Source of the DNA: Candidatus Altimarinota bacterium
GTDB lineage: Bacteria > Patescibacteriota > Gracilibacteria > UBA4473
Reading direction: 5' to 3'
Assembly (NCBI GenBank): GCA_021734395.1
Contig: JAIPJB010000004.1
Coordinates: 62,001 to 126,000 of the forward strand
Length of the DNA: 64,000 bases
The position numbers were made by a program, and so were the translations under genes. Of the stretch, positions 16,137 through 24,634 are shown one piece after another. Each line of letters opens with the position of its first letter. The stretch's first letter is position 1. Under the pieces are notes generated by a model. It saw nothing but the letters and a program-made list of their open reading frames with translations. It was not told the origin of the DNA and searched no databases.

Positions 16137-17618
16137 TTATTGTTTTTCTGGTTCTTCAAAGAAAAGCGAAGAAAAAGTATTATTTGCTTGTCTGATATCA
16201 TTCAAAAAAGCATCTTTCTTTTCGGGAGATTCTATTTCTATACGCCATACAAAATAATTTTGTATGGGTTCTATAAACGTAAACAGAGCAATTCTTTTTC
16301 CGGTTTCTCGTAATAAAACAAAACGAGCAATATCGTTTTTATAATTTTGAGTGCGAGAATCATCCGCATCGTCCAACTGAAGAAGCATATTATTTTCCTT
16401 CAATAATTGGAGAGAAGGATGATCTGTCTTAAATTCTTTCAAAAAAGCATCGGAATTTTTCTCTAAGCAACGACGCTTGAGACGAGGTGTTTGATCCTGA
16501 CAGGTTTCGTTGCTGGGAAGGATTCGAATTACACTTCCATCATCCCCCTGGAAAACTATTTCTCCCTGATTCCAATCAGCCGTATCAGACTGTAGAAGAA
16601 AAGAAGAAGGAAGTTCTATCTTAAAAGGAACTTTTTGAGCATGGAACACTTTTGTTTGTGAATCATCCAGTCGGATAGGATTTTTTGACTGAACATACGT
16701 CCCTCGATCAGATCGCTTTTCTGGTACCTGTATTTGTGAAAAACGATTTATTTTTGACTGAAGTTGGGCATTATTTTGTCCTTCGTTCTCGACCAGAGAA
16801 GTAAGTACTCTCTGTAATATCCTATTATCTTTGAGAATTTTTTTGTCTGAAGTGGGATCCAGAATGGTCATTTCCCAAACAAAATCTCGTATAGGATCGA
16901 AAAATGTCAGATGTGCTGCCTGATATTTTGGAGAGGACATCTGAACCCAGCGACTAATATTTCCTTTTTGTCTTCGGTTTACGTTCGCAGTAGAAAAAAG
17001 ATCTACCTCTTTGTTTTCGGTAAGACGGATAGTGACAAATTGATCTTTCAGACGAGAAATAAATTCATTCGATTCTTTCTCCAGACAATGGCGAACAAAT
17101 GTGATCCCTCCGTCACAGCGTTTGTCGGTGGCGTGTATTTGAATCTGCACACCATCTTCATCTTCAAAATAAAACTTCCCTTCATTCCAGTAGAGTGTGT
17201 CCTGGGTCACTTCAAATTCTTGAGGGAGGATGATAGAAAAAGCAATGTCACGAGCACTAAATACTTCAAAATCCTCCTCTGTGCGATTGGAAACATCCTC
17301 TACTGTCGGAACACTACTGCGACTATAAGGACGAAGTCGCTGAGAAAAAGTTCGACGACGAGACATTCTGTTTTCCAAAAAAGACTCGCTCTGTTCTTCG
17401 TCTACTGTTTGGCTCGTGCGCAAAAATTCACTGCGCAATCGTGGACGATAACGAGAGTAATTGGGAAGCTTCGAAGAACGAACTTGGCGGGTAAAACTGT
17501 CTATCTTTTCTGCATACCGACTCCCTGAACCACGAAATCGTGAAGTAATATTTGCTGCCTCTGCAAAACCAAAGAAGAGGAAGCTTAAAACAAAAACGTT
17601 TATAAAGAATTTTTTCAT
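16137..17618 (-). CDS. secreted protein with two copies of the same domain
   Basis: 493 residues started at MKKFFINVFVLSFLFFGFAE, a signal peptide. An Arg/Ser/Tyr-rich stretch (RYRPRLRSEFLRTS, RRRTFSQRLRPYSRSS) precedes two tandem domains of about 150 residues. Copy one opens FSARDIAFSIILPQEFEV and has RHCLEKESNEF; copy two opens FHAQKVPFKIELPSSFLL and has RRCLEKNSDAF. Both have a Cys pair and a late aromatic VWE/VWR strand. These copies resemble the single domain of the two downstream genes (an ILP/VP/IPAG-type strand and a Cys pair). I infer that the three genes arose by duplication of one secreted protein. Function unknown. Confidence 0.72.
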   Translation of the reverse strand: MKKFFINVFVLSFLFFGFAEAANITSRFRGSGSRYAEKIDSFTRQVRSSKLPNYSRYRPRLRSEFLRTSQTVDEEQSESFLENRMSRRRTFSQRLRPYSRSSVPTVEDVSNRTEEDFEVFSARDIAFSIILPQEFEVTQDTLYWNEGKFYFEDEDGVQIQIHATDKRCDGGITFVRHCLEKESNEFISRLKDQFVTIRLTENKEVDLFSTANVNRRQKGNISRWVQMSSPKYQAAHLTFFDPIRDFVWEMTILDPTSDKKILKDNRILQRVLTSLVENEGQNNAQLQSKINRFSQIQVPEKRSDRGTYVQSKNPIRLDDSQTKVFHAQKVPFKIELPSSFLLQSDTADWNQGEIVFQGDDGSVIRILPSNETCQDQTPRLKRRCLEKNSDAFLKEFKTDHPSLQLLKENNMLLQLDDADDSRTQNYKNDIARFVLLRETGKRIALFTFIEPIQNYFVWRIEIESPEKKDAFLNDIRQANNTFSSLFFEEPEKQ

Positions 17619-17675
17619 AAGAAAAATGCGAAAAATCACTTTTAGACTAGCTGTTCAACCATAAAAAGTCAAACC

Positions 17676-18140
17676 CTACGCTCCTTTCAAAACGTACTGT
17701 CGATAGAGTTGTTCGAGTTTTTCAGTCGCCATAGAAATCAATTCTTCGAGAATCTTTTGAATATAGCGAATCTGTCGTACTACTTTTTCCAACGCGGCCG
17801 CTGAAAAATGTCGAGCTGATTCTATTTTTCGTGCTTTCTTGAGAAGTGCTTTCTCTTCTTTTTCTAGGGAATGTTGGATTTCATGGCGCTGAATGGAAAC
17901 GGGCGGAAGTGTGAATTTTTGAGGGTCACGATGAAAGAGGAGATCAGCAATACGCTGTGAAATACTGCGCGAACTCTTTTTTTGTGATGTTGGCAATGAG
18001 GTCGAATATGCCCCTTCATTCCTTCCTACCACTTCTGATACCTTTTCGGCACCAGAAAGAGCTTCTTGCAATGCTTCATTATTGCCGGACTCAGCAGCAA
18101 TTTCTGTATTGATTCGTTTCTCAAATGTATTCTCATTCAT
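17676..18140 (-). CDS. hypothetical coiled-coil protein
   Basis: 154 residues, soluble and charged. A Ser/Ala/Glu-rich N-terminal half precedes a basic segment (KKSSRSISQRIADLLFHRDP) and a long helical C-terminal half (HEIQHSLEKEEKALLKKARK, then VRQIRYIQKILEELISMATE). No family is recognised. It lies upstream of the secreted-protein genes on the same strand but lacks a signal peptide. It has one of the best promoters of the window, so it is probably well expressed. Confidence 0.6.
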   Translation of the reverse strand: MNENTFEKRINTEIAAESGNNEALQEALSGAEKVSEVVGRNEGAYSTSLPTSQKKSSRSISQRIADLLFHRDPQKFTLPPVSIQRHEIQHSLEKEEKALLKKARKIESARHFSAAALEKVVRQIRYIQKILEELISMATEKLEQLYRQYVLKGA

Positions 18141-18149
18141 GGTAGTAAA

Positions 18150-18177
18150 ATTGTATGTTCTTTGGGGAACTTGTCAA
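18150..18177 (-). promoter_or_regulatory. promoter of the 154-residue coiled-coil gene
   Basis: TTGACA, 16 bases, TACAAT, nine bases, ATG: the same geometry as the rpsU promoter, but without the CCCG discriminator. Confidence 0.75.
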
Positions 18178-18271
18178 GTTCTTCTTATTATACCATTTTT
18201 ATACTTTTACAGCAAGAGAATACCTGTTATTTTTTGCCTGAAAAGCCTGCCACGTAGTATATACTACAACC

Positions 18272-19081
18272 ATGAATTCCCCTATACTCCCCTCTCGTCC
18301 TTCTGATTCCCACAAAGGGCAAAATGGTCGTGTTCTGATTCTTGGCGGTAATGAATTTTTTCACGGAGCGCCAATCTTAGCGGCATTGGGGGCAGAGAAA
18401 TCAGGTATTGACTTGCTTTTTCTGTGTCTTCCCGCAAAACACGCTCCCCTCGCCCGCCAAAAAAGTTTGAATTTTATTGTGCATGAATTTCAAAAATCTC
18501 ACCTGAGCTCCCCTGATATACCCCATATTCTTTCTCTCGCACAACACTGTGATACCGTGTTGATCGGGAATGGACTGGGAACCGCATCCGAATCACAAAC
18601 AGCACTTCTGGAGTTACTCGGGCAATTCACTATTCCGGTTATTTTGGATGCCGAAGCTTTAATTCCTCAGATATTAACCGTTCCTCACAAAAACTCCTGG
18701 ACTCTCACTCCGCACGAAAAAGAATTCGAACGCGTTTTTGGTATCCGAGCAAACGAAACCACACTGAAAGAATTCGCTCAAAAACAGAACGTCACAATTC
18801 TTAAAAAAGGGAAAGTAGATGTGATGACCAATGAAACGGGAACTATTCTGCGCAATGCGACTGGGAATGAACACATGACCGTCGGCGGAAGCGGTGATGC
18901 CCTGGCTGGTATTATTGCTGGACTCCAAGCACAAAAAATTCTGCCTCTGCAATCATGTCAGCTGGCAACCTTTTTATGGGGAGAGTGCGGAGATCGTCTT
19001 TTTAGTATGCAAGAAACCTTTACAGCTGAAGACATGCTCCATTTCTTCCCAAAAATGCTGAAATCATTTCCCGAAAAGTGA
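18272..19081 (+). CDS. nnrD: ADP/ATP-dependent (S)-NAD(P)H-hydrate dehydratase
   Basis: 269-residue ribokinase-fold enzyme of the YjeF C-terminal / CARKD family, which repairs hydrated NADH and NADPH. Marks are GRVLILGGNEFFHGAP near the start, VLIGNGLGTASESQ, the LTPHEKEFERVFG segment and the catalytic anion-hole loop EHMTVGGSGDALAGIIAGL. The partner epimerase (YjeF N-terminal, nnrE) is not fused and not in the window. TATACT lies six bases before the ATG, suggesting a leaderless mRNA. Its 3' end overlaps folP by 18 bases, convergent. Confidence 0.9.
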   Translation: MNSPILPSRPSDSHKGQNGRVLILGGNEFFHGAPILAALGAEKSGIDLLFLCLPAKHAPLARQKSLNFIVHEFQKSHLSSPDIPHILSLAQHCDTVLIGNGLGTASESQTALLELLGQFTIPVILDAEALIPQILTVPHKNSWTLTPHEKEFERVFGIRANETTLKEFAQKQNVTILKKGKVDVMTNETGTILRNATGNEHMTVGGSGDALAGIIAGLQAQKILPLQSCQLATFLWGECGDRLFSMQETFTAEDMLHFFPKMLKSFPEK

Positions 19082-19816
19082 GCGATGAGCTGACACATCG
19101 TGTACGCGTAAAAATGCCACACCAGATTGAATTGCAACTCGAGCCGCCTCCAGATTACGAGAAATTTCAAAACGCTGTTCTCCCAAAAATCGTTTGCGTG
19201 AATGTCCGATCACTATTGATTCATCTGGTAATAATTGAGGGAACGTGAGCAATTCCCAATTTAACTTTGGCGTTTTCCCAAAACCAATACCAGGATCCAG
19301 AAGAATGCTTTTCGGATGAACTCCTGCCCGTACCAATTCTTCTTTTCGCGCGAGTAAATCATCGCGTACTTTTTCTTGTGAATTCAGAAATGAATGTTTA
19401 TGAACTTCTTCGGTATTCTTCCCTGGAAAATGATTGACGATTATTTTTTTGAATTCTGGAGCAAGCTCTCTCATTTGAGGATCCTGAAATCCCGAAACAT
19501 CATTGAGTATCTGCCCGCCCAAATGGAGAAATTTTTCTGCGGTCTGTGGGTGCAGTGTATCAAGAGAAATTATTTCTGAATATTTTGGAAGCAATGCCTC
19601 CAAAACGGGCTTCACTCTTTTCCATTCTTCTTGGGGAGAAATATTCGGTGCATCCGGTCGCGTGCTCTGACCTCCGATATCCACCCAGTCAGCACCTTCT
19701 TCAAAGAGTTTTTCCGCATGAGCAATAGCTTTTTGACAATCAAAAAAACTCCCTCCGTCTGAGAAAGAATCCGGTGTCACATTTAATATTCCGATGATCC
19801 CGCAATGTCCTTTCAT
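19064..19816 (-). CDS. folP: dihydropteroate synthase
   Basis: 250-residue TIM-barrel enzyme that joins pABA to the pterin pyrophosphate in folate synthesis. Marks are GILNVTPDSFSDGG, DWVDIGGQSTRPDA, ILNDVSGFQDP, LLDPGIGFGKTPKLNWELL, the IGHSRKRFLG substrate loop and the C-terminal RVHDV. Length is slightly short for the family (about 270-280) but all catalytic motifs are present. With pabB and folD in the window it argues that the organism makes at least part of its folate, if folB/folK/folE exist elsewhere. Confidence 0.94.
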   Translation of the reverse strand: MKGHCGIIGILNVTPDSFSDGGSFFDCQKAIAHAEKLFEEGADWVDIGGQSTRPDAPNISPQEEWKRVKPVLEALLPKYSEIISLDTLHPQTAEKFLHLGGQILNDVSGFQDPQMRELAPEFKKIIVNHFPGKNTEEVHKHSFLNSQEKVRDDLLARKEELVRAGVHPKSILLDPGIGFGKTPKLNWELLTFPQLLPDESIVIGHSRKRFLGEQRFEISRNLEAARVAIQSGVAFLRVHDVSAHRSLFGK

Positions 19817-19909
19817 CGGTGTAAAAATACATCCAAGATATGAAGATGTCGAGATCGATCTCCATTTTCAATGGAAAAAATTATAAAAATTACAAAATTA
19901 AAAATTGTA

Positions 19910-19938
19910 TTGATCATTGATCCTTGTTCATTGATAAT
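19910..19938 (+). promoter_or_regulatory. promoter of tmk-folD
   Basis: TTGATC, 17 bases, GATAAT, seven bases, then GTG. It lies in an ATTGATCATTGA-type AT-rich leader of a kind also seen before rpmG and after pnp. It predicts a leaderless mRNA. Confidence 0.5.
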
Positions 19939-19945
19939 TGATTTT

Positions 19946-20614
19946 GTGAAAGCGCCAATTATTGTACTCGAGGGGCTCGATGCCTGCGGAAAATCTACCC
20001 AGACAAAACTTCTTCAGGAAAATCTCAAAAAGAAGGGGCTGCGCGTGGGATACGTTCGTTTTCCAGGATATGAAAAGTCCCCTGCTGGTCGACGGATTGC
20101 GGCCTATCTGCGAGGAGAATTCGGAAAAATGGAAGAAATTGATCCGCGGCTTGTCGCCAATCTTTACGCGGCGGATAGACTCTATCAAATCGACGAAATA
20201 GAAGAACTGAGAGAAAAAAACGACGTGGTTCTTTTTGATCGGGGAGTTACATCCAATCTCATCTATACCCCCGCGAGAGGAAAAGGAAAATCGGAAATCC
20301 AGGAGTTAGAAAAATTTATCGAAAAACTCGAATATGAGGTATTTGGGTTTCCACGGGAAAGTTTGGTGATTTTTCTGGATGCCACAGCTGAAACCAGACA
20401 GCAACTACATGCAGCCAAAAAACGACTGGCCGATCTGCACGAAGCCGACGATGAGTATCTGGAAAAAGTTCACAAAGTCGCTCTCACGCGATGCGAAAAA
20501 GATTTTCGATGGGTTCGATTGCCGGTGGATAGAGCGGGACAACTGAGAAGAAGAGAAGAAATCGCCCAAGAAATCTTGACGCTGGTATTGGAAAAATTAC
20601 AGAAAACAAAATGA
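19946..20614 (+). CDS. tmk: thymidylate kinase
   Basis: 222-residue kinase that phosphorylates dTMP to dTDP. P-loop GLDACGKSTQT near the N-terminus, the FPGYEKSPAG dTMP loop, the DRGVTSNLIY motif (the DRY/DRW-type element) and a basic LID-like segment around AAKKRLADLHEADDEY. I start at GTG 19946: the upstream in-frame ATG at 19871 would add 25 low-complexity residues translated from the promoter. The last codon overlaps the folD start as ATGA, so the two are coupled. Confidence 0.9.
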   Translation: MKAPIIVLEGLDACGKSTQTKLLQENLKKKGLRVGYVRFPGYEKSPAGRRIAAYLRGEFGKMEEIDPRLVANLYAADRLYQIDEIEELREKNDVVLFDRGVTSNLIYTPARGKGKSEIQELEKFIEKLEYEVFGFPRESLVIFLDATAETRQQLHAAKKRLADLHEADDEYLEKVHKVALTRCEKDFRWVRLPVDRAGQLRRREEIAQEILTLVLEKLQKTK

Positions 20615-21471
20615 CCGCACAAATAATCTCCGGCCGCGATATCGCTCAAAAAATCATACAAAAAGAACTCATTCCGCGAGTGAGGATGTTGAACAAAAAA
20701 AGTGTTCAACCAAAACTCGTGGTCATCTTTCTAGGAGAAAATTCAGCTTCTGCCAGCTACATCCGACAAAAAGAGAAGTTTGCCGCTCAGGCTGGCGTTG
20801 CTTCGGAGGTGCTCAAATTTCCAGAATCTATCAGCGAAGAAGAACTTCTGGTCGAAATCAAAAAAATTAATGCTGATGATTCAATCCACGGGGTCATCGT
20901 TCAGCTTCCCCTCCCCGATCATATCAATGTAGACAAGGTTATTTCCACCATTGATCCTACCAAAGACGTAGACGGGTTCAGCGATGAAAATAATAGCGAC
21001 CTGGATATTCGAAAATCACTTCTTCCCCCCTGTACTCCAAAAGGAATTATAACCATGCTCGAAAAATCCGGTGTGAACGTCGCCGAGAAACGAGTCGTTG
21101 TCATGGGACGATCTCGGATTGTTGGTCGTCCAGTCGCCGAAATGATGCTCTTCCGAGGCGCTATGGTCAAAGTCCTTCATTCTAAAACCCCTCCCCAAGA
21201 AGCCGCTCAAGCGCTCAAAGAAGCAGAAGTGCTGGTCGTGGCGGTTGGGAAACCTGAATTAGTACGAGGAGAACAGTTATCCAGGGGCGTGATTGTCATT
21301 GATGTCGGTATCCATCGACGGGAAGACGGATCTCTGTGCGGGGATGTGCATTTTGAAAGCACCAAAAAAGTCGCATCACTCATTAGTCCTGTGCCAGGAG
21401 GTGTGGGACCAATGACTGTGGTAAGCTTAATAGAAAACACCATAACCGCAGCAGAACAAACCGCCAATTAG
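20611..21471 (+). CDS. folD: bifunctional methylene-THF dehydrogenase/cyclohydrolase
   Basis: 286-residue FolD, which interconverts 5,10-methylene-THF and 10-formyl-THF and so supplies PurN and initiator Met-tRNA formylation. Marks are SASYIRQKEKFAAQAG with the catalytic Lys, GVIVQLPLPDHIN, DVDGFSDENN, PPCTPKGII, VVMGRSRIVGRPVAEMM and the C-terminal PVPGGVGPMTV. It is translationally coupled to tmk, a sensible pairing because thymidylate and folate one-carbon metabolism are linked. A copy of the 21-bp palindrome encodes LNKKSVQ near residue 28, in the loop before the first beta strand. Confidence 0.96.
   Translation: MTAQIISGRDIAQKIIQKELIPRVRMLNKKSVQPKLVVIFLGENSASASYIRQKEKFAAQAGVASEVLKFPESISEEELLVEIKKINADDSIHGVIVQLPLPDHINVDKVISTIDPTKDVDGFSDENNSDLDIRKSLLPPCTPKGIITMLEKSGVNVAEKRVVVMGRSRIVGRPVAEMMLFRGAMVKVLHSKTPPQEAAQALKEAEVLVVAVGKPELVRGEQLSRGVIVIDVGIHRREDGSLCGDVHFESTKKVASLISPVPGGVGPMTVVSLIENTITAAEQTAN
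20689..20709. repeat. dispersed 21-bp palindrome (in folD)
   Basis: TTGAACA, seven bases, then TGTTCAA. It is read in a different frame from the femAB, pabB and mfd copies. Confidence 0.85.
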
Positions 21472-21477
21472 GTTTTT

Positions 21478-22338
21478 TTATGCTTGATGGTGCCGATGAC
21501 CGACTACTTCGGCATGCTCAAGCCTTTCTTTGTCCAGCTCCTGCCCACAGTTTTTACAGTATTTCGCATCGTGGTCGTGATACGGATAATGACAGATATC
21601 ACAATGGTGCAATCTTTTTCCAAAAAAATGGTCGATAAAAATCTTCGTAATGGTGGCAGTCATGATCGCAATAGTCGCCAATCCACAAAGAACAACCAGT
21701 GAAGCAACAATTTTCCCACCTATGGTAATCGGTACAATGTCTCCATATCCCAATGTCGACATAGTCACCACTGCCCACCACAGGGCATTCGGGATATTAT
21801 CAAAAAACGGATTAATTCCGTGTTCCAGATAGTACATACTACAGGCGCTAAAGACCAGCACCAGTAAAAACGTCATCCCGAAAATACGAATTTCATCTCG
21901 GTAATACCGAAACGAACGGAAAAACGACATCATTACATCCGAGTACCGGATAACCTTGAGCACCTGAAGAATGCGAAGAACACGGAATCCTCGTAAAAAA
22001 GCCAGATTTAAAAATCGCCCAAAAAACGGCAGAATCACAAAAAGATCAATCAACCCCAAAGGAGAAAGAATAAAGCGCAATCGATCACGAGCCACTAATA
22101 CTCGAAGTACATATTCCAGAGTAAAAACCCCAACCACAAAAGCTTCAATATCCCGAAAAAGCCATCCCCATTGATTGTTGAGAGATGTCGTCTCTAACAC
22201 AAAGGCTACCGTAGAAAGGGTGATAAGACTGATCAAAAAATAAGCAAAGATCTTCCCTCCTTTTGTTTCGTGATGCTCGAGCCAATCCCGCAGAACATCT
22301 TCTACTTTCAGTAAAACCTTTTCTATACGCTTTTTCAT
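21478..22338 (-). CDS. voltage-gated-type potassium channel with C-terminal zinc ribbon
   Basis: 286-residue six-helix ion channel. S1-S4 include an Arg-spaced S4-like helix (LRGFRVLRILQVLKVIR). The pore loop carries STLGYGDIVP, a variant of the K+ selectivity filter TVGYGD, between S5 and S6. After S6 the cytoplasmic tail has two CxxC pairs, CDICHYPYHDHDAKYCKNC, with interspersed histidines: a zinc-ribbon-like module unusual for small bacterial K+ channels. The tail ends His-rich. The start is the ATG preceded by AAGGAG. It is convergent with folD, six bases between stops. Confidence 0.9.
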   Translation of the reverse strand: MKKRIEKVLLKVEDVLRDWLEHHETKGGKIFAYFLISLITLSTVAFVLETTSLNNQWGWLFRDIEAFVVGVFTLEYVLRVLVARDRLRFILSPLGLIDLFVILPFFGRFLNLAFLRGFRVLRILQVLKVIRYSDVMMSFFRSFRYYRDEIRIFGMTFLLVLVFSACSMYYLEHGINPFFDNIPNALWWAVVTMSTLGYGDIVPITIGGKIVASLVVLCGLATIAIMTATITKIFIDHFFGKRLHHCDICHYPYHDHDAKYCKNCGQELDKERLEHAEVVGHRHHQA

Positions 22339-22344
22339 CTCCTT

Positions 22345-22373
22345 ATTATACCAAATTTTGAACACTATTGCAA
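22345..22373 (-). promoter_or_regulatory. promoter of the potassium channel gene
   Basis: TTGCAA, 17 bases, TATAAT, then AAGGAG and ATG. The -10 box is so close that the Shine-Dalgarno-like AAGGAG may not be transcribed. Confidence 0.65.
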
Positions 22374-22434
22374 CAAAACCCCCTTGCGAGGAAGAAAGAA
22401 ATCAGTACGTTGTTCCGGCAATAGAAAATACAAA

Positions 22435-23202
22435 ATGCTGAATATCAAAAATTTGCACGCCCGACTCGAACAAAAAGAAATCCTGCGAGGAATTAATCTG
22501 CAGGTCAATCCAGAAGAAATTCATGCGATTTTGGGACCCAATGGGTCTGGAAAATCAACACTCGGGAGAGTCTTGGTGGGTGATGAAAAATACGAAAAAA
22601 CAGAGGGAAAAATGACTCTAGAGGGGAGAAATTTTGACGAAATGGATTCTGCAGAACGCGCACAAGCCGGGTTTTTTCTGAGTTTCCAATCACCTCCTGA
22701 AATCGATGGTGTCTCCGCAAAAGAATTGCTCTTAGCAGCAAAAAAAGCACTCGATAAAGATTTTCGTTCGTCTTTTCGTCTGAAAAAAGAACTCTCAGAA
22801 AATCTCAAAAAACTCCATCTTTCCGATGAATTTATGACGCGAGATGTACATAAAGGCGCATCAGGAGGCGAACGACGAAAAATGGAAATGGCATCACTCC
22901 TGACTATCGATCCAAAAATTGCTTTTCTGGATGAAATCGATTCGGGTATTGATGTGGACGCAATGAAAGCTATAGCCACAGCTATTCAAGAATTCATGAA
23001 ACGAAAAGGAAAGGCATTGATCTTGGTCTCCCATACCGAAAAGCTTCTCCAAATGATCCAACCAACCCATTTTCATGTTCTGTGTGCAGGAACAATTGTC
23101 CAGTCAGGAGGACAAGAAATAATGGAGCGTGTCCATCAATGTGGATTTTGTGATTTTATTCAAGAAAAGAAAAAAAATAGCCAATTGAAAGTTGTTTCGT
23201 AA
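22435..23202 (+). CDS. sufC: Fe-S cluster assembly ATPase SufC
   Basis: 255-residue ABC-type ATPase of the SUF system. Walker A GPNGSGKST, the SufC-typical FFLSFQSPPEIDGVS Q-loop, signature GASGGERRKMEMASLL, Walker B IAFLDEIDSGID and switch His in LVSHTEK. It forms the SufBC2D scaffold complex on which Fe-S clusters are built. I start at ATG 22435; the frame is open from 22384 without a good start. The next gene starts 14 bases past the stop, so this is an operon. Confidence 0.96.
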   Translation: MLNIKNLHARLEQKEILRGINLQVNPEEIHAILGPNGSGKSTLGRVLVGDEKYEKTEGKMTLEGRNFDEMDSAERAQAGFFLSFQSPPEIDGVSAKELLLAAKKALDKDFRSSFRLKKELSENLKKLHLSDEFMTRDVHKGASGGERRKMEMASLLTIDPKIAFLDEIDSGIDVDAMKAIATAIQEFMKRKGKALILVSHTEKLLQMIQPTHFHVLCAGTIVQSGGQEIMERVHQCGFCDFIQEKKKNSQLKVVS

Positions 23203-23215
23203 GAAACCCAAAAAA

Positions 23216-24622
23216 ATGTCTTCTACCGTACAATTTCAAGAAATTTCTCGGGCGGATCTGGACACGCCCAATACGCAGAAATATGCGGAGAAATTTCGCA
23301 AAGGTCTAACTGAGGAAGTCGTTCGAGAGATTTCAGCCGATAAAAAAGAGCCTCAATGGATGCTCGAAATACGCCTCAAAGCGTTAAAAATTTTTCACAA
23401 GAAAAAAATACCGACCTGGGGTCCGGATCTGAGGAAACTAGACTTCACAGATATTCGATATTTTTCTACGGCATCCGAAAACCCCAATGCGAAAACTTGG
23501 GAGGAAGTCGATCCTGAAATTAAACGAACCTTTGAGCGACTGAAAATTCCAGAAGCCGAACGTGCTGTCTTGGCTGGAGTCGGAGCCCAGTACGAATCAG
23601 AAAATGTATACCACAATATAAAAAAAGAATGGGAAGAAAAAGGTGTCATTTTTGAAGATTTTGATGTGGCGGTACAAAAATATCCGGATCTGGTACGAAA
23701 ATACTTTTCTCGCAGTGTGCCGCTGAATGATCATAAATTTGCTGCTCTTCATTATGCAGTGACCTCGGGAGGAACCTTCCTGTACGTACCCAAGGGCGTA
23801 AAAATAACTCAGCCCTTGCAGGCCTACTTTCGCATGAATTCCATGAATCAGGGACAATTTGAGCACACGCTCATTGTGGTCGAAGAAGGAGCTGATGTTC
23901 ACTACATTGAAGGCTGTTCCGCCCCTAAATATGGGTCTCAAGCCCTGCACGCGGGATGCGTCGAAGTCTTTGTCGAAAAAGGCGCAAAAGCGCGATATTC
24001 ATCCGTCGAAAACTGGAGCAAAGACACCTATAATTTGAATACGAAACGTGCCCTCGTGCACGAAAACGCTCGCATGGAATGGATCGGGGGAAATTTGGGC
24101 TCGGGAGTGACAATGCTTTATCCCTGTTCTATTTTAATCGGTGACAATGCGCAGGCCGATCATTTGGGAGTTGCTTTTGCGAATACTGATCAAAATCAAG
24201 ACACCGGAGCCAAAATCATCATCAACGGAAAAAATTGCAGAGCGAAAATTGTGTCTAAAAGTCTTGCCAAAGGCGGCGGAATTACGACTTATCGCGGACT
24301 AATCGATATCAAGCCTCATGCAGAAAACGCAACGGTAAATGTGGAGTGTGATGCTCTCATGCTGGATGATAAATCCGTATCGGATACCATTCCTCACATC
24401 ACGTGTGACAATCCGACGGCTTCCATGACCCATGAAGCGAGTGCCGGAAAAATATCCGAAGAAGTCTTGCTCTACTTTCAGTCACGAGGCATCGATGAAG
24501 AAACCGCAAAAGGCATGATCGTCAATGGTTTTTTGGACGAGATTGTAAAAACACTGCCTCTCGAATATGCGGTCGAGCTCAATCGTCTCATAGAACTCGA
24601 GATGGAAGGTAGTGTCGGATAA
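23216..24622 (+). CDS. sufB: Fe-S cluster assembly scaffold SufB
   Basis: 468-residue SufB of normal length. Marks are VPLNDHKFAALHYAVTSGGT, the parallel beta-helix core with HYIEGCSAPKYGSQALHAGC (a SufB cysteine region), NLNTKRALVHENARMEWIGG, and the C-terminal AGKISEEVLLYFQSRGIDEE. With SufC and SufD it assembles clusters in the cytoplasm. The start is ATG 23216. A GIY-YIG cassette directly follows, separating it from sufD. Confidence 0.96.
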   Translation: MSSTVQFQEISRADLDTPNTQKYAEKFRKGLTEEVVREISADKKEPQWMLEIRLKALKIFHKKKIPTWGPDLRKLDFTDIRYFSTASENPNAKTWEEVDPEIKRTFERLKIPEAERAVLAGVGAQYESENVYHNIKKEWEEKGVIFEDFDVAVQKYPDLVRKYFSRSVPLNDHKFAALHYAVTSGGTFLYVPKGVKITQPLQAYFRMNSMNQGQFEHTLIVVEEGADVHYIEGCSAPKYGSQALHAGCVEVFVEKGAKARYSSVENWSKDTYNLNTKRALVHENARMEWIGGNLGSGVTMLYPCSILIGDNAQADHLGVAFANTDQNQDTGAKIIINGKNCRAKIVSKSLAKGGGITTYRGLIDIKPHAENATVNVECDALMLDDKSVSDTIPHITCDNPTASMTHEASAGKISEEVLLYFQSRGIDEETAKGMIVNGFLDEIVKTLPLEYAVELNRLIELEMEGSVG

Positions 24623-24634
24623 AACTTTTTCTAT

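Noticed and set aside
19871-19945. 25-residue N-terminal extension of thymidylate kinase
   Set aside because: It is low-complexity, AT-rich and contains the likely promoter; the kinase begins directly at GTG 19946.
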